Positions 48,049 to 57,479 of a stretch of 64,000 nt of DNA are shown piece after piece; within the stretch, counting starts at the first letter, position 1, and each line of letters starts with the position of its first letter. The position numbers and the translations under genes are program-made. Below the pieces are notes generated by a model that saw nothing but the letters and a program-made list of their open reading frames with translations, ran no database searches and was not told the DNA's origin. This DNA comes from Epiperipatus broadwayi (lineage: Eukaryota; Onychophora; Udeonychophora; Euonychophora; Peripatidae): contig JAQFVV010006221.1 in NCBI GenBank assembly GCA_028023455.1, positions 3,257,098 to 3,321,097 of the forward strand. Direction: 5' to 3'.

Positions 48049-48530
48049 ATGCCTATGTGTTTGAAAAGAAAGATTTTTAACAAATGTGTTTTACCAGTTC
48101 TTACTTATGGATCTGAGACTTGGACACTTAATAGAAGAGCAATACAGAGACTTCAGACCACTCAAAGGAGTATGGAGAGATGTATGTTGGGAGTAACAAG
48201 AAGAGATCGAAAGCGCAATGTATGGGTAAGACAACAAACAGGTGTTACTGACCTTATTGAAAAAATTAAAAGATTGAAATGGAGTTGGGCTGGACATATT
48301 GCTAGAAGAGATGATAATAGATGGACAATTGAAATTTTAAACTGGATTCCAAGAGATTGTAAAAGACCCAGAAAGAGACCACATGTGAGATGGATGGATG
48401 AAATAAGAAAATGTGCAGGGGTGTTGTGGAGAAGAGAAGCTAAAGATCGGAGAAGATGGATTAAACTTGGAGAGACCTTCATCCTGCAGTGGATTGATAA
48501 TGGTTGATGATGATGATGATTATTAATTTG
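48049..48530 (+). pseudogene. RTE-type LINE, C-terminal end of RT protein
   Basis: 152 residues reading V-L-T-Y-G-S-E-T-W-T-L, then L-Q-T-T-Q-R-S-M-E-R-C-M-L-G-V and L-K-W-S-W-A-G-H-I-A-R-R-D-D-N-R-W, the well-known C-terminal region of endonuclease-reverse transcriptase proteins of RTE-like non-LTR elements. The stop is followed at once by a (GATGAT)n tail (about 48503-48520), as is typical of the 3' end of such elements. The catalytic RT and endonuclease parts are absent, so this is a 5'-truncated insertion inside the hAT element. Confidence 0.82.
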
Positions 48531-49160
48531 ATTAAACTAAATATGGAAATTGAAATGTAATAACATTGGTACTACCATGTGGTCCCAATGGATTCCAACC
48601 AATGAGTGTATTAAAACAAAAACTTGAACTGCGATCTTCACCAGAAGTGGGAAGAGAAGATTATTAGCTACTTGTAGTCCTTGAAGAACGGATGTATTTC
48701 TTCCACTGACAATTATTGTCAGTCTTGCCAACTGGCCTCTCTAAGAACTATTCTCCAGACTCTTAACTAATTCTTGAAACATCAGTACCTGGTCGTAGAG
48801 CCCACATAAATCAACTGCCTTGAACTTGTTGTATTCATATGTGATAACTTCGAATGTTGAAGAGCTGGAACATTTAGAATAACTGTTTATAATTATAGGA
48901 GTATCAATAATAAATTGCCATGCCACCTGGTATTATATTAGTGTTATTTTTTACAATTAAATTTGCAATTCAGCTGTGCAATAACTTGGTCACTGCTGGA
49001 CATAGCAACTGGTGCAGTCACAGTCCTGATTATGAACCTCAATGGTCTAATCCTCAGAAAATGGTGAAATTATCAGTAATAACAATTAGCGCATTGACAG
49101 CCGATTTTTGTGAGTGGATAAATTACTAAAAAAAGAAGAAAAAAGATATTTTTTACAAAA

Positions 49161-49915
49161 TTGACTGTCGTAATACAGCCGGAAATATCTGAATTTGACA
49201 TCAGAGAGGCAAGTGAGTGGTTCCTGTATGTCCAACAAATAGAAAAACTCCTGGTCATTAATAAAATAAGAGATGACAAAATTAAAACTGCAACATTATT
49301 GTGCTACACAGGGAGATGTTTCATCCAAATTGCAAATAGGCTTTGTGAATCTAAAATCCCAGAAGAATTAACATTCGAACAGATCAAAGATCATTTGGCT
49401 GTTTATTTTAATCTTTGTGAGTCTAGACACATCACCAGACTCCACTTCAGAAATTGCCGATAAGACAAGAATGAGTGAACACAAGATTATGATAGTGCCC
49501 TGCATGGACTCGCAAAAAACTGTGTCTACAACTCATACCTGGAAGAAGCTCTCCTCAAACAATTTTTATGTACTATGAGCAGTCATAGTTTGGGACAGCA
49601 GTTATTGGCATACAATGATATCAATTATAAAGAAGCTATCAAATGTGATATAGTTCACGAACTTGTGTTACAGCAAGCTAAAGATTTTGTGGCCATGAAA
49701 GTAGCGGACGATTCTTATGAAATCCACAAAGTCGACAAACCCAAAAGAAGAGTGCCTGACCAAAGTGTAATAACTGAGATTAAGAAAATTCGAAATAAGT
49801 GCTTTTGCTGCAGAAAATAGGTCACACAGTACGTGAGTGTTTTTATAAGGACCAATGCTGTAAACACTGTAATAAAGTTGGCCATTTGGAAAAAAATGTG
49901 CCAAAATAAGAAATT
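49161..49915 (+). pseudogene. Gypsy-type gag remnant with two zinc knuckles
   Basis: Frame 49161-49463 (E-A-S-E-W-F-L-Y-V-Q-Q-I-E-K-L-L) is a gag capsid start; after a shift it continues at about 49575-49820 (L-L-A-Y-N-D-I-N-Y-K-E-A). A further shift leads through two CCHC knuckles, starting C-F-C-C-R-K and C-C-K-H-C-N-K-V-G-H, up to about 49910. At least two frameshifts or stops break it. It is a different family from the large element at 4-19 kb, which lacks knuckles. Confidence 0.72.
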
Positions 49916-50057
49916 GGACAATGATACAAGTAATAACAGTCAAGAGTATTTTACTAGAAAACCTAAGCAAAAGGAAATTGCAATAATTAATAATGTGTCT
50001 TTGAACTAATCACAGAAATTTGAAATGACTGTCAAAATTTTCTGAAAAACTTTATCA

Positions 50058-51104
50058 ATGGAAATTGACAGTGGCAGCAAAGAGCCTTTACTATCTATAA
50101 AAGATTGGAACACCATCATGGCAGATATGACACAGCCACCTAGACTTATGTATACCAAATTCAAAACTCAGGACATCAATGGCAAGGTCATAAAGATTAA
50201 AGAAGCAATTCAGGCTCCAATTACTTCTGACAGTGGCAAAATAAAATTGCCATTATATATATTCATGCCCGATAAATCCTCTCATTGGCTGTGATTTGGT
50301 TCAAGCACTCAGGAATCAATTTGTTTTTTTTATTAAAAACAAATAATTTATTAAACAAAAAAAATTGTTACAATTGTTAAATTAAATTTACATGACTTTG
50401 AACTAAACTGTCTTTTGCTTCAAAGAAGCTACTCTGGTTCTAGTCTCAAACAAGTTCTTTTCTTGTAATTTTGGGGTATGCTTTGAAAAATTGTTTATAA
50501 AAAAGTACCTTATTCCATGTGTTCTGAAATAAATTTGAAGGTGTGAGCATTTTGTCTCTGTCTTTAATTATCTGATTATGGAAATATCACCACTGTTGAT
50601 GGCTGTCTTAATAGATAATAACATTCTAATATCAATTGTGACTTTAGTTGATATTAAAGAAAAAATAACGATATTGCAATGTTTAGTGAATAATGTAAAA
50701 ACTGTCAATCATGTGTGAAAACACCTCCAGCCATAATTGAATCTTTGAAAGAAGTTGAGAAATCAACCCCACAGAACAATCTAGATTGTAGATTGCAGGC
50801 CAAGCTTGCAAAAAGTAGATCACCCGAAGAGTATGAAGTACCAGTCCCAAACTACAAATTTGTATCTAAAGAACGCATATGGGTTAGAAACAAAATTGAC
50901 AGATTTTGGAATAAGGCTGAAATCATATGCCACTTAATCAAGCAAGTGGTATCCATCGGAATGGCAGATGGAAATATGTTACGCAAACACACCAGCCAGT
51001 TGTGGAAAGATGAAAACAGTCAAGAAACATCGCAACTGTTTCAGGCAAAAAGACAATATCAAGTGGACATTTGGGAAAAGGCACAACAGCAATGCAGTTC
51101 CTAA
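50058..51104 (+). pseudogene. Gypsy-type pol remnant lacking RT and RNase H
   Basis: 50058-50330 carries a worn protease (M-E-I-D-S-G-S-K-E, D at about residue 4). Noncoding sequence follows to about 50690, and then 50691-51104 shows the C-x-x-C end of an integrase zinc finger and an integrase C-terminal region (R-I-W-V-R-N-K, then D-G-N-M-L-R-K-H-T-S-Q-L). RT, RNase H and the integrase DDE core are missing, so a large internal deletion joined protease to the integrase end. Confidence 0.65.
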
Positions 51105-51523
51105 GGAAAATACTACAAACTGGGAAAGAAAAATTTTCCCCTACCATACTTATTATGTTTTAAGTTCAGAGAATAGAAAAAAAGTAAAACACGAATCTCT
51201 GAAATGAATAAGAACAAAACAAAATAAGTAAAAACACATATAGATACTACATTGTACTGCCACTCAAGCACTGCCGAGTCATTTAAAATGCCATAGTATT
51301 GAGATGAGACATACAATGAGGAGTAAAAGCAAGAAGTGTGCAGCATATAGAAAGAGTGGTGTTTAACCATTAACCATCGGTCAACTTAGTTATAGAATTT
51401 ATAAATATAAATGTAAAAGTAAAAAGATTTGGAATTCAGGAAACAGTAGTCTAATGGCAGAAATGTCTGTGACAGATTTTCAAGCTGTGCATAGTCGACT
51501 ATTTGCCTACCCCTGTTTTAGAT

Positions 51524-51928
51524 GTTTAGTTTGTCACAACGTTTAATTATTTTAGATTCTTGTAATTTATCAAAAAAAAAACTTTACAATGAATTGGCAT
51601 GCATTAATCAAGTTTGTAAATGATATGAAAAATAAATTTAGCATTCATTCATAGTAAATAGAAGATTTTATAAATTCAAAATATACTAAGAATAGCTTTC
51701 TTTGCTATATTACTTAAAATCTTGAATTAGTAGATTTGTACTTTTTCTATACCATTTTCTGTGATTTTATTTACCCCCCCCCCCCAATAATTTAGAATTA
51801 TTATTATTAATATCACTTTCTGCATACCCAATATACAATTTTTCTTTCATTTGATTGTTTTTGTGAAGAATTATTTTTCTATAAGTTTAATTATATTTGA
51901 ATATAAATATATATATAATTAAAATTAT
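51524..51928. other. Spacer after hAT element
   Basis: AT-rich, with a run of about 11 C near 51775-51785 (polyC/polyG tract). Nothing else recognised. Confidence 0.4.
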
Positions 51929-52108
51929 CCAAAATCCAAAATTCAACCAGACCAGCATAAAAATAATATTAAAATACTACCAAAGATTTCACTGATACAA
52001 GCAGACTTCTCAAGTGTAAAGAACTACAAAAACTACACAATATATATAATATTAAATATTAATATTAATATTATTTTTATGCTGGTCTGGTTGAATTTTG
52101 GATTTGGG
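51929..52108. repeat. MITE-like hairpin, 43-bp arms
   Basis: 51929-51971 and 52066-52108 are almost perfect reverse complements, beginning CCAAAATCCAAAATTCAACC. A fragment TTTTTATGCTGGT recurs at 52569-52581, possibly from an older copy. Confidence 0.85.
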
Positions 52109-52150
52109 GTAGTTTTGATGATATATATATATATATACTTGGAGTTTAAA

Positions 52151-52438
52151 TGTAATTATAAGGAATTTGAACACAACTTCAACCTTTCAAGCTCCCTTCA
52201 ACCATCCACCTTATCTCATACAATGGATAGACATGACCACACATATGTGAAAAAGATGAATGATCTCTAATATTCATATTTCGTGCTGAACCAGTATTTA
52301 TTAGTACGAATTACATATAATGGAGATCATTTATCTGTTTCACATGTGTGTCTGTGGTCATGTGTATCAGGTGTTTGGGATAAAGTGAATTGGATGAAGG
52401 GAGCTTGAAAGTCTGCATTCAAATTCCTTATAATTACA
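52151..52438. repeat. Foldback element, ~120-bp arms
   Basis: 52151-52275 and 52322-52438 are reverse complements with several mismatches; both ends read TGTAATTATAAGGAATTTGAA. The centre resembles 40790-40840. It belongs with the related copy at 40690-40901. Confidence 0.82.
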
Positions 52439-53152
52439 TAAGTTTAGTTAATAAAACAACATGATTATTTTATGTAATTATCAAGTCGTTTATTTTTTTT
52501 ATGAAACTAGTTTTCTAAGTTTGGTGAAATACCAGACAAAGTAATTACAGTATATATATAGTAAGCGTTTTTATGCTGGTATATCGATATTAAATTAATA
52601 AAGTAATTCTGAACAGAATCTGTTATCTGATTTATTTACACACGATATGTTATTTATAATAAATCCAATCTTAATTTTTATAAAACGAGGTAGATCGTTT
52701 CTTTTTTGTAAATTATTTTTTAATATAGTTTATTTTTAATATTTAATTTAAATTTATTCTCAGTAAGCGAAAACTCAATTTCTTGTTATCAAACAATTTA
52801 GCTTTATTTAAAAAGTTTGACTTATTTTTAATTTGTTTTAATTATAAAACTTTTATAAAATCATTAAAAATATTTTTAGTTTAAATAATTGCAAACGTAC
52901 ATTGCTTACAAGTAATTATGGCATATTAAAAATCATTAATTATTATTATTTAATAGTTCTAATCATATAGTTGATTGCATGTATCACCTTAAAGTTTTTG
53001 AAGAAAGTTAATATGATTCTCAATTACGAATTTTTGTTGTTAAGTAATGTTAATTCTAATTCATCTTTATATTTATGGGTTTTTATTTTTTAATTACATA
53101 TAATGTTTCTGACAACAATTAATGAAAATGACAATGATAACAAAAAATTTAC
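52439..53152. other. Intron sequence, nothing recognised
   Basis: AT-rich sequence between the foldback and the DUOX exon; no gene or bounded repeat seen. Confidence 0.45.
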
Positions 53153-53383
53153 CTGCAAAAAACAGTCCAGTGAATGCAATTATTTTGTGAAATTCTACAA
53201 TCCAATCTAGAGGAAAATACTGACTTACAACAGTATCACGTAACGTAGTGATGATATTTCTACACATTGTAAGTAACATTAATGAAAAAGAGAATGACAA
53301 AGAAGCTGCACATCCACGTGTTATGCCAATTCCATAGCCCATTACTGTTTTCAGATCAATATGCTTTGATAAATATGTATAAT
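53153..53383 (-). CDS. Dual oxidase exon (second and third membrane helices)
   Basis: 231 bp read from 53383 to 53153. The acceptor is TTCTTTAG and the donor reads GCAG then GTAAAT. Two starting bases complete a Tyr codon from 53508; 76 residues follow and the last G starts a Val codon completed at 40364. Signature stretches are G-I-T-R-G-C-A-A-S-L-S-F, L-L-T-M-C-R-N-I-I-T-T-L-R-D and P-L-D-W-I-V-E-F-H-K. The T-M-C-R-N-x-I-T-x-L-R motif is characteristic of DUOX rather than NOX1-5, and the F-H-K His is the first haem-ligand position. DUOX makes hydrogen peroxide at the cell surface for immunity and cuticle or matrix cross-linking in arthropods. Confidence 0.94.
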
Positions 53384-53507
53384 CTAAAGAAATCACAAAT
53401 TTGTGCTATATTATTTCCTTTTATATTATTAATAAAACATATATTGCAAAGTATAATTAAATCATTATTAAATTAATTACAATGAATTTCAAATGTATTA
53501 TACTTAC

Positions 53508-53671
53508 AAATAAATCTTTCTATTCCTAAACCTATAGTAATGGTATAAAATATGACTAGATAAAAAATCTGTTGGCGTTTGTCTTCTAAAAATGTAGTTA
53601 ACGCATCCCATTTTTGAATATACCAACTTCTTCTTTCATCTAAAGCTAGTTCTACACTAAAAGATGTCATC
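53508..53671 (-). CDS. Dual oxidase exon (first NOX membrane helix)
   Basis: 164 bp read from 53671 to 53508. The acceptor is TTTTTAG and the donor is GTAAGT. The first G completes a codon begun in an upstream exon outside the recognised region; then 54 residues run from M-T-S-F-S-V-E-L to I-E-R-F-I, and one T begins the next codon. K-W-D-A-L-T-T-F-L-E-D-K-R-Q-Q-I-F-Y-L-V is the usual juxtamembrane and helix sequence of DUOX, following the EF-hand region. The intron to the next exon is only 124 bp, in contrast to the others. The in-frame ATG near the exon start is probably internal. Confidence 0.9.
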
Positions 53672-54717
53672 CTAAAAACAATAATTTATTAATATAAAAA
53701 TATTTTTAGCTTTCAAGAATTGTTAATAAGCAAATTTACATTGAATGTTTTATTATGGCTCTACATTTTAATATAACTCCAAAACCAATTATTAAAAATT
53801 CGACTGGATGTAATTAATTTACAACTTTGTGTGATTAATATTTAATCAATTCTTTATATTTTTTAAACAATTTCAATTATTTTTTCTCTAGTAAGATTTA
53901 TAATCAAATAATTATATCTTTTTTAAGAGCAGTAATTATTTAATCATTTTATTTTAGAATCATCTATATAAGTACTAAGTTAGAAAATGCTTTGTTGGCA
54001 TACGATACTTTTTTAATATCATAATTCAAATTAAAATCATCGAATTATTTTTAATAATATCCATTAATTAATTCTAAATATAAAAATAGTATTTTTGCAT
54101 ATTAAAATAAAACTACAGTTTAAAATATTTTGTAAATAAATATAATTCTATATTTAAACAAAGAAAAGATTATAAGTTTATAAAGCGTTTAGTTAGCTAG
54201 GCATCTTTTTGATGTTAAGGTTGGATTCATAGCTCTAGTAATGTTGGCAGGGTATTGTAAGTTGTTTATATAATAGATCAATAATATTTAAATATGCTAG
54301 CAGTTATGTAAATATTTACTTTACATAATCCATTTCTTTGATAAAGGTGTGCCTGATTCTTTTTTAGTGATCTGTGAGAGTTATTGGCTATCAATCACGC
54401 CTTATTGTCATCTCACTTTGAGCATATCATATTAATTAACTCTTACAGGGTCGAAGATGTGACTGTATTTAACCCCATGTTCCAAAAAAAATGATTTATA
54501 TTCCAAGTTAGCTTTAGTACCTGTGCTGTTATAATCTTTTCTTGTTAAATGTGCTCAAAACGCTGTTTAAATATAGAATTACATTTAATTACGAAAAGAA
54601 GTAAAGAATCATTGAAGTATATAAATATAATAAATTGATAAAATCTAAATTATATAAATGTTGTTTATAGAACATTAAATCTAAAATTATGTTAAATTAT
54701 TTTACAACTTTTTCAAG
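53672..54717. other. Intron or flank, nothing recognised
   Basis: AT-rich. The exon just upstream of 53671 was looked for here and not found. Confidence 0.4.
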
Positions 54718-54804
54718 CGTTGATAGCCGAGAGGTCATCGCAACCGTCTTGCAAGCAAATAGTTGGTTGCAGACGGTTGTGGGTTCACCTCCTGGTCGAT
54801 GCTA
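54718..54804 (+). repeat. tRNA-like sequence or SINE head
   Basis: The ends GCGTTGA and TCGATGC pair in 7 bp (with two G-T pairs) like an acceptor stem. Inside are an A-box-like GATAGCCGAGAGGTCATCG and a B-box-like GGGTTCACCTCC, as in Leu/Ser-type tRNAs. The middle forms an 8-bp stem around a long loop rather than a clean anticodon arm, and no CCA is encoded. More likely a tRNA pseudogene or SINE head than a working tRNA. Confidence 0.45.
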
Positions 54805-55487
54805 TGACATATGAAAAAAAGAAAAATTTGCAACTACAAAAATTTTATATAAAAAAAGTTTATTAATACAAATTAAGTCAGGTAAAATAATTTATTTTCA
54901 ATTTGTGCAGAAAAAAACACACTTGCCCTAATACATTTGGAAGCATTAATTTGTATTGTGTGATTAAAAATAGCCGTTTACATTGTAATTGAAATTGCAA
55001 TTAGATTGTTGGTAATTTTGGTAGCAATTTCTCTTTTCACTTACTGCATTGTAAATATGGAAAATATTGTTTTGAAAGAATAAATTTGCATTTACTATTA
55101 ATTTATTATATTATAGAAGTGCAGCTTTCTCTTCTTTGTTTTTTTTTTTCTGAAAAAAATGTGAATTGTTCAAAACATAAATAATTTATATGATTTTACA
55201 CTATTGGTAAGATGCTGTACTACTATACAAGAGTGCTAATAACAAAAAAAGAAGTACAAAATATATTAATTTTGATTCTCAAGATATTTAAGTTAACAAT
55301 TCTCAATAAAATAAATATTGTTTATGGGTAACTTTAATTTTAAAATATCAAAATATGTTTTGAACCAATGTTCAATGGTTTGTTACAAAGCACTGGATTT
55401 AGTACAAAATAATTTTATGTGATTGATTGTTACATTGAAGAATTAATTCCAAGATAATATATTTGGTATACTCAGTATAATGCATCT
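54805..55487. other. Sequence without recognised features
   Basis: AT-rich with short homopolymers; nothing supported. Confidence 0.4.
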
Positions 55488-56256
55488 TGCTTGATGGCAC
55501 TGTTGCTTGCAAAAGCACAGAAATATGCCATTTACATGGCCCAACTTACAGCCTCTAGAACAGTTGTTCATATTAGTCATTAGCAGGTGTAGATGCCATT
55601 GCATACTATGCTTCATGTCACTATGGAAATAGTGTATACTTCATCGATTGTTACTGTAGGATGTGAGGGTGTATGGAATTCAACAGGCCATAAGTGTTTT
55701 ATGTGCATTCAAATTAATGATCTTATACTTTACCTAATGTACTATTACATACTAATAATTGTAAGTCTGTTGTCCTGTTCCCCTACACATCTTTGAAGGT
55801 GCAAATAATTGCAAAAGAGTAGGTCATTGAAGCATTTCACATAAGTCACATGAAAAGGCATGTTTGTGAGAGAACAGCTATGAGAGTAATACAATGGCTG
55901 CCATTGTCCATTGTTTTTGAAATTATAATATCAGTTTGCTCAGACTAAAGCATGTATTGGCCGCTCCTTTGGATCGGCAAAACCATTGGAGCCCTCCCGC
56001 ACATTCCAGTACTAGTGGCTGCCAGCTTGGTTTGCTCAGACTAGTGCATGTATTTATTCTAATTTGCATTCAGAAAATAATACACATTTTCAAACTCTTT
56101 ATTTTATATATTTTTAAAATGTAAATTCTGTTAAATACCATCAAAAATTTTTAAAAAATACTTTGAAAAATTGGCAGAGAGCAGAAATCAAAAAATTATC
56201 GGCCAGGTAATGTTACATTTCATTATTTTTGCAAGCAACAGCACCATCAGGCGGCC
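55488..56256. repeat. Non-autonomous DNA transposon candidate
   Basis: CTTGATGGCACTGTTGCTTG (near 55491) recurs reverse-complemented near 56234-56255 as CAAGCAACAGCACCATCAGG, giving about 26-bp terminal inverted repeats 0.77 kb apart. Inside, a stretch starting TTTGCTCAGACTA occurs twice (about 55934 and 56033). No transposase or clear target duplication was found. Confidence 0.5.
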
Positions 56257-57479
56257 GCATGACACAGTCAGAACAACTACCATATATTTAGTTGTTTTTT
56301 TATTTAAGTTTAGTTTAAAAAATATTTATTAACCATACTTTTTAATAGTTTATGAAAATATTTGTAATCACAAAATAAACTATTTATAGTATGCATATAT
56401 TTAAAACTACCTGTTAATATAGATAATCAAGCACAAGGATGACATAGATAGAAATGTAACTTTAACCTTCAAAATAGTTCTTAATAAATAGTTCTCTTTT
56501 TTATAAATAAGTATTATTTCAATATTAGTCAAATATGTTGAAAGTGTGATTTTAAAGTTGAAATTAAATTTCATTCTAAACCAAAATTGTAATGATTATC
56601 AACATATATATAAATAACAAAAAGGATATTTTACCTGAAAAATTAAGTATTAGATTTAACTTATAAGCTAAATTTGATAGATTCTGAATCGTTGCACACT
56701 TTAAAATATGTTTAGTCTGTGAAAAATATAGAAGTTTATTGATATAGATAAACTTTCTTTATAGCTATTATATTGAAGATTCAATAGCTCACAAAGCTGA
56801 GGAGTTTGATTATATAACTCTGGAAAAAGGATATCTATTATTTCTATTCCAATAAAATTTTAAGTAACATTTGTTTAGAGTATGCGTCTAATACTATTAT
56901 TATATACAAAATTGATAGAGATGTGTGAAAAATAATATGCAGATAATTTCGACTTCGGTTTCCTTTTTTCCTATAGAATAATTGTTTTATTAAACAACAT
57001 TATATATACTATATATGTGTAAACTATGTATATTATTTTTATAGGTGCAATTGCTGAAATTTATTATTTTTATATACTTTATATAAAAATAATAAATTTT
57101 AATGAGTATATATTATAATACACGTAATTAATTTTTGGGAACAATATATTAAACTATACAATTACCCATCTTTTGGCAAAATAATATTAGACTTCGACTG
57201 ATAAAAGCATATGATTGTGGGTGGTTGCAAAGATATAAAAAATTGTAAAACAAAGTAGAAAGCTGAAAAATAATAAATAAAGAGTAGAATGAAATTCTGT
57301 AATCTAGATTGCTCAGCTAAATAATTGTATATATAGATTCTGTCATTTGTTTATTCGATTCCAGAATAGCATTATGCATATTTAACATAGCACTAGCAAT
57401 TAAGTCTGCTTTGCTAACAGAAATAGAAAATGTACTGATGTTATAATAAACTCACAGTTTATTTAGATTTATGCCTATT
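56257..57479. other. Sequence without recognised features
   Basis: AT-rich. One possible minus-strand exon-like stretch near 56635-56717 was considered and rejected. No repeat boundaries seen. Confidence 0.4.

Larger units (their letters stand above)
47262..51515. mobile_element. hAT-type element carrying retroelement cargo
   Basis: The left end CAGGTGTGGGCAAAC (47262) and the right end, reverse-complemented CAGGGGTAGGCAAAT (to 51515), are imperfect inverted repeats of the hAT kind. They are flanked by a perfect 8-bp duplication TTTTAGAT at 47254-47261 and 51516-51523, the hallmark length of hAT insertion. No hAT transposase was found. The interior holds an RTE-type LINE fragment (48049-48530) and a broken gypsy-type element (about 49161-51104), apparently nested insertions or captured cargo. 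Confidence 0.78.
20920..53671 (-). other. Duox: Dual oxidase gene, visible part (5 exons)
   Basis: Span of the five exons. Intron lengths are 124 bp, 12.8 kb, 6.9 kb and 12.2 kb, with phases 1, 1, 2, 1, and phase 0 after the last visible exon. The peroxidase-like and EF-hand parts (expected right of 53671) and the FAD/NADPH part (expected left of 20920) were searched for by eye and not found. The colinear, open exons argue for a working gene whose introns have been swollen by transposons. Confidence 0.88.

Noticed and set aside
48091-48482. Two minus-strand frames opposite the RTE fragment
   Set aside because: Shadows of the recognised LINE protein on the plus strand.
49668-49970. 100-aa and 68-aa minus-strand frames
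   Set aside because: Opposite the gag remnant with its zinc knuckles.
53282-53476. 64-aa plus-strand frame over the DUOX exon
   Set aside because: Opposite strand of a clear DUOX exon.
56635-56717. Minus-strand stretch with acceptor- and donor-like ends and an open frame
   Set aside because: The sequence does not resemble DUOX and its phase (1) does not fit the exon at 53671 (phase 2); probably chance.
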